DNA of 64,000 nucleotides. It comes from Symsagittifera roscoffensis. Taxonomy: Eukaryota > Xenacoelomorpha > Acoela > Convolutidae. Positions 63,219 through 64,000 of the stretch are shown here, one piece after another. Within the stretch, counting starts at the first letter, position 1. Every line of letters starts with the position of its first letter. The position numbers were made by a program, and so were the translations under genes. A model generated the notes under the pieces. The model saw nothing but the letters and a program-made list of their open reading frames with translations, was not told the origin of the DNA and searched no databases. The stretch covers positions 3,415,157 to 3,479,156 of the forward strand of contig NC_087070.1 of the NCBI RefSeq assembly GCF_963678635.1. The letters run 5' to 3'.

Positions 63219-64000
63219 CTAAAGTTTAACAAGGATCAGTTTTGAATTCATGTGTGACATTTGATTAAATTGAAGTGAATGCTTATAAAAGAGTTGGCTA
63301 ATCAAGAAATATCGGGGAGTGAAAAAATTGCTGAACCAATTTTTTTTTCGAAGTGGATCAAGTTCTGATAAAACGTGAACTCGAATTGAATTTGAGAAAA
63401 AAAGTTTATTAGGGCGTGATCGACAATTTTTAAACTTAAGTTGAGAAAAAGCACAGTCGTGGAATAAATATCTCTTTTTTCGCCGCAACGCTATCGCATT
63501 GAAACTGGAATCTTTTGAAAGAAAAAAAAACATTTTTATAGATATCTTAAGAACCATTTTGAACTCGAAAACAGATTTAATTGCAGAATTTATTCAACTA
63601 CAAAAAACCTGCATGCAATTTTTTAATTGTAGTGCTATTCACGTTCAAACAGTAAGCATTTTCGGGGCCTTTCAAGAAAATTTCATAAGCAACAGATTAG
63701 GTTCACTTGAAAATTTTCCAAACACACATGCAAGCAAATGACATGCAAAATTTTGTTCGATCAAAACAATAAAAAGTTTATTAAGAGCGCCTTGGGGCGC
63801 ATAGATTAACTAGAAGAGCACCACCCACAACCCCCCTCAAATTTATTTTAGCTACGATTTTCTCGTTTCCCCCCTAACAATTCTGGTAGTTATGGTTTTC
63901 TCGTTTCTCGGTACTATGTTAACCATGCCAAAGTTTTGTGAAGGACGCATTTGGCGCTAATACACTCTAGTTTTGACGAAAGAGAGGGCGCTGCAAAAAT
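63219..64000. other. Sequence upstream of exon 1, possible worn R1 piece
   Basis: No exon found. 63780-63840 (GAGCGCCTTGGGGCGC, AACCCCCCTCAAATTTATTT) and 63942-64000 (GACGCATTTGGCGCTAATAC) resemble R1 interior words. Confidence 0.35.

Overview
The window looks like part of an AT-rich, repeat-heavy invertebrate animal genome. The evidence is GT-AG introns of hundreds to thousands of bases, a large extracellular-type gene made of fibronectin type III (FN3) repeats, Metaviridae (Ty3/gypsy) LTR retrotransposons, a LINE-like 3' end and many non-autonomous DNA transposons. Nothing identifies the species. The pol sequences resemble, from memory only, a gypsy lineage seen in cnidarians and other invertebrates.

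The only host gene I can support lies on the minus strand. I assembled 19 exons between 63218 (most 5' in the window) and 16393 (most 3'). They total 3402 nt (1134 codons), and all 18 junctions agree in reading phase. They encode about eleven FN3 domains. Most exons run phase 1 to phase 1; several domains are split by an internal intron in phase 0, 1 or 2. No start codon, signal peptide, transmembrane segment, stop codon or poly(A) signal is visible, so both ends of the gene lie outside the window or were missed.

The introns are packed with mobile DNA. At the left edge (1-about 3885, minus strand) is a degraded gypsy element whose 3' end is outside the window. At 50787-57349 (plus strand) is a complete but broken gypsy element with two LTRs, inserted into an older hAT-like MITE. 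An integrase fragment of a third gypsy-type element lies at 32225-32520 and a LINE-like RT tail at 34790-35439.

Non-autonomous families include: a hAT-like MITE with ends CAGNGGCGGATYTAGG (R1, 8-bp target duplication at two copies); a 490-bp family with a TTTCGTTACGAAA palindrome at one end (R2); a 250-500-bp family with AAGAGTCRATGAACG inverted ends (R4); a 733-bp foldback with TA duplication (Tc1/mariner-like); another foldback next to exon 15; and two diverged satellites with about 165-bp units (5860-7400 plus 20640-21290, and 11995-12730).

The most unusual pattern is a set of elements whose interior is built from many copies of one short palindromic or near-palindromic word, with a different word in each family (for example TTTCAGATCTGAAA, TTGCGGAATCCGCAA, AATCGATTATAATC, CAAGATCTTG). 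Three of these families have recognisable inverted termini at one copy each. I consider this the best candidate for something undescribed. No CRISPR array, rRNA or intact tRNA was seen.
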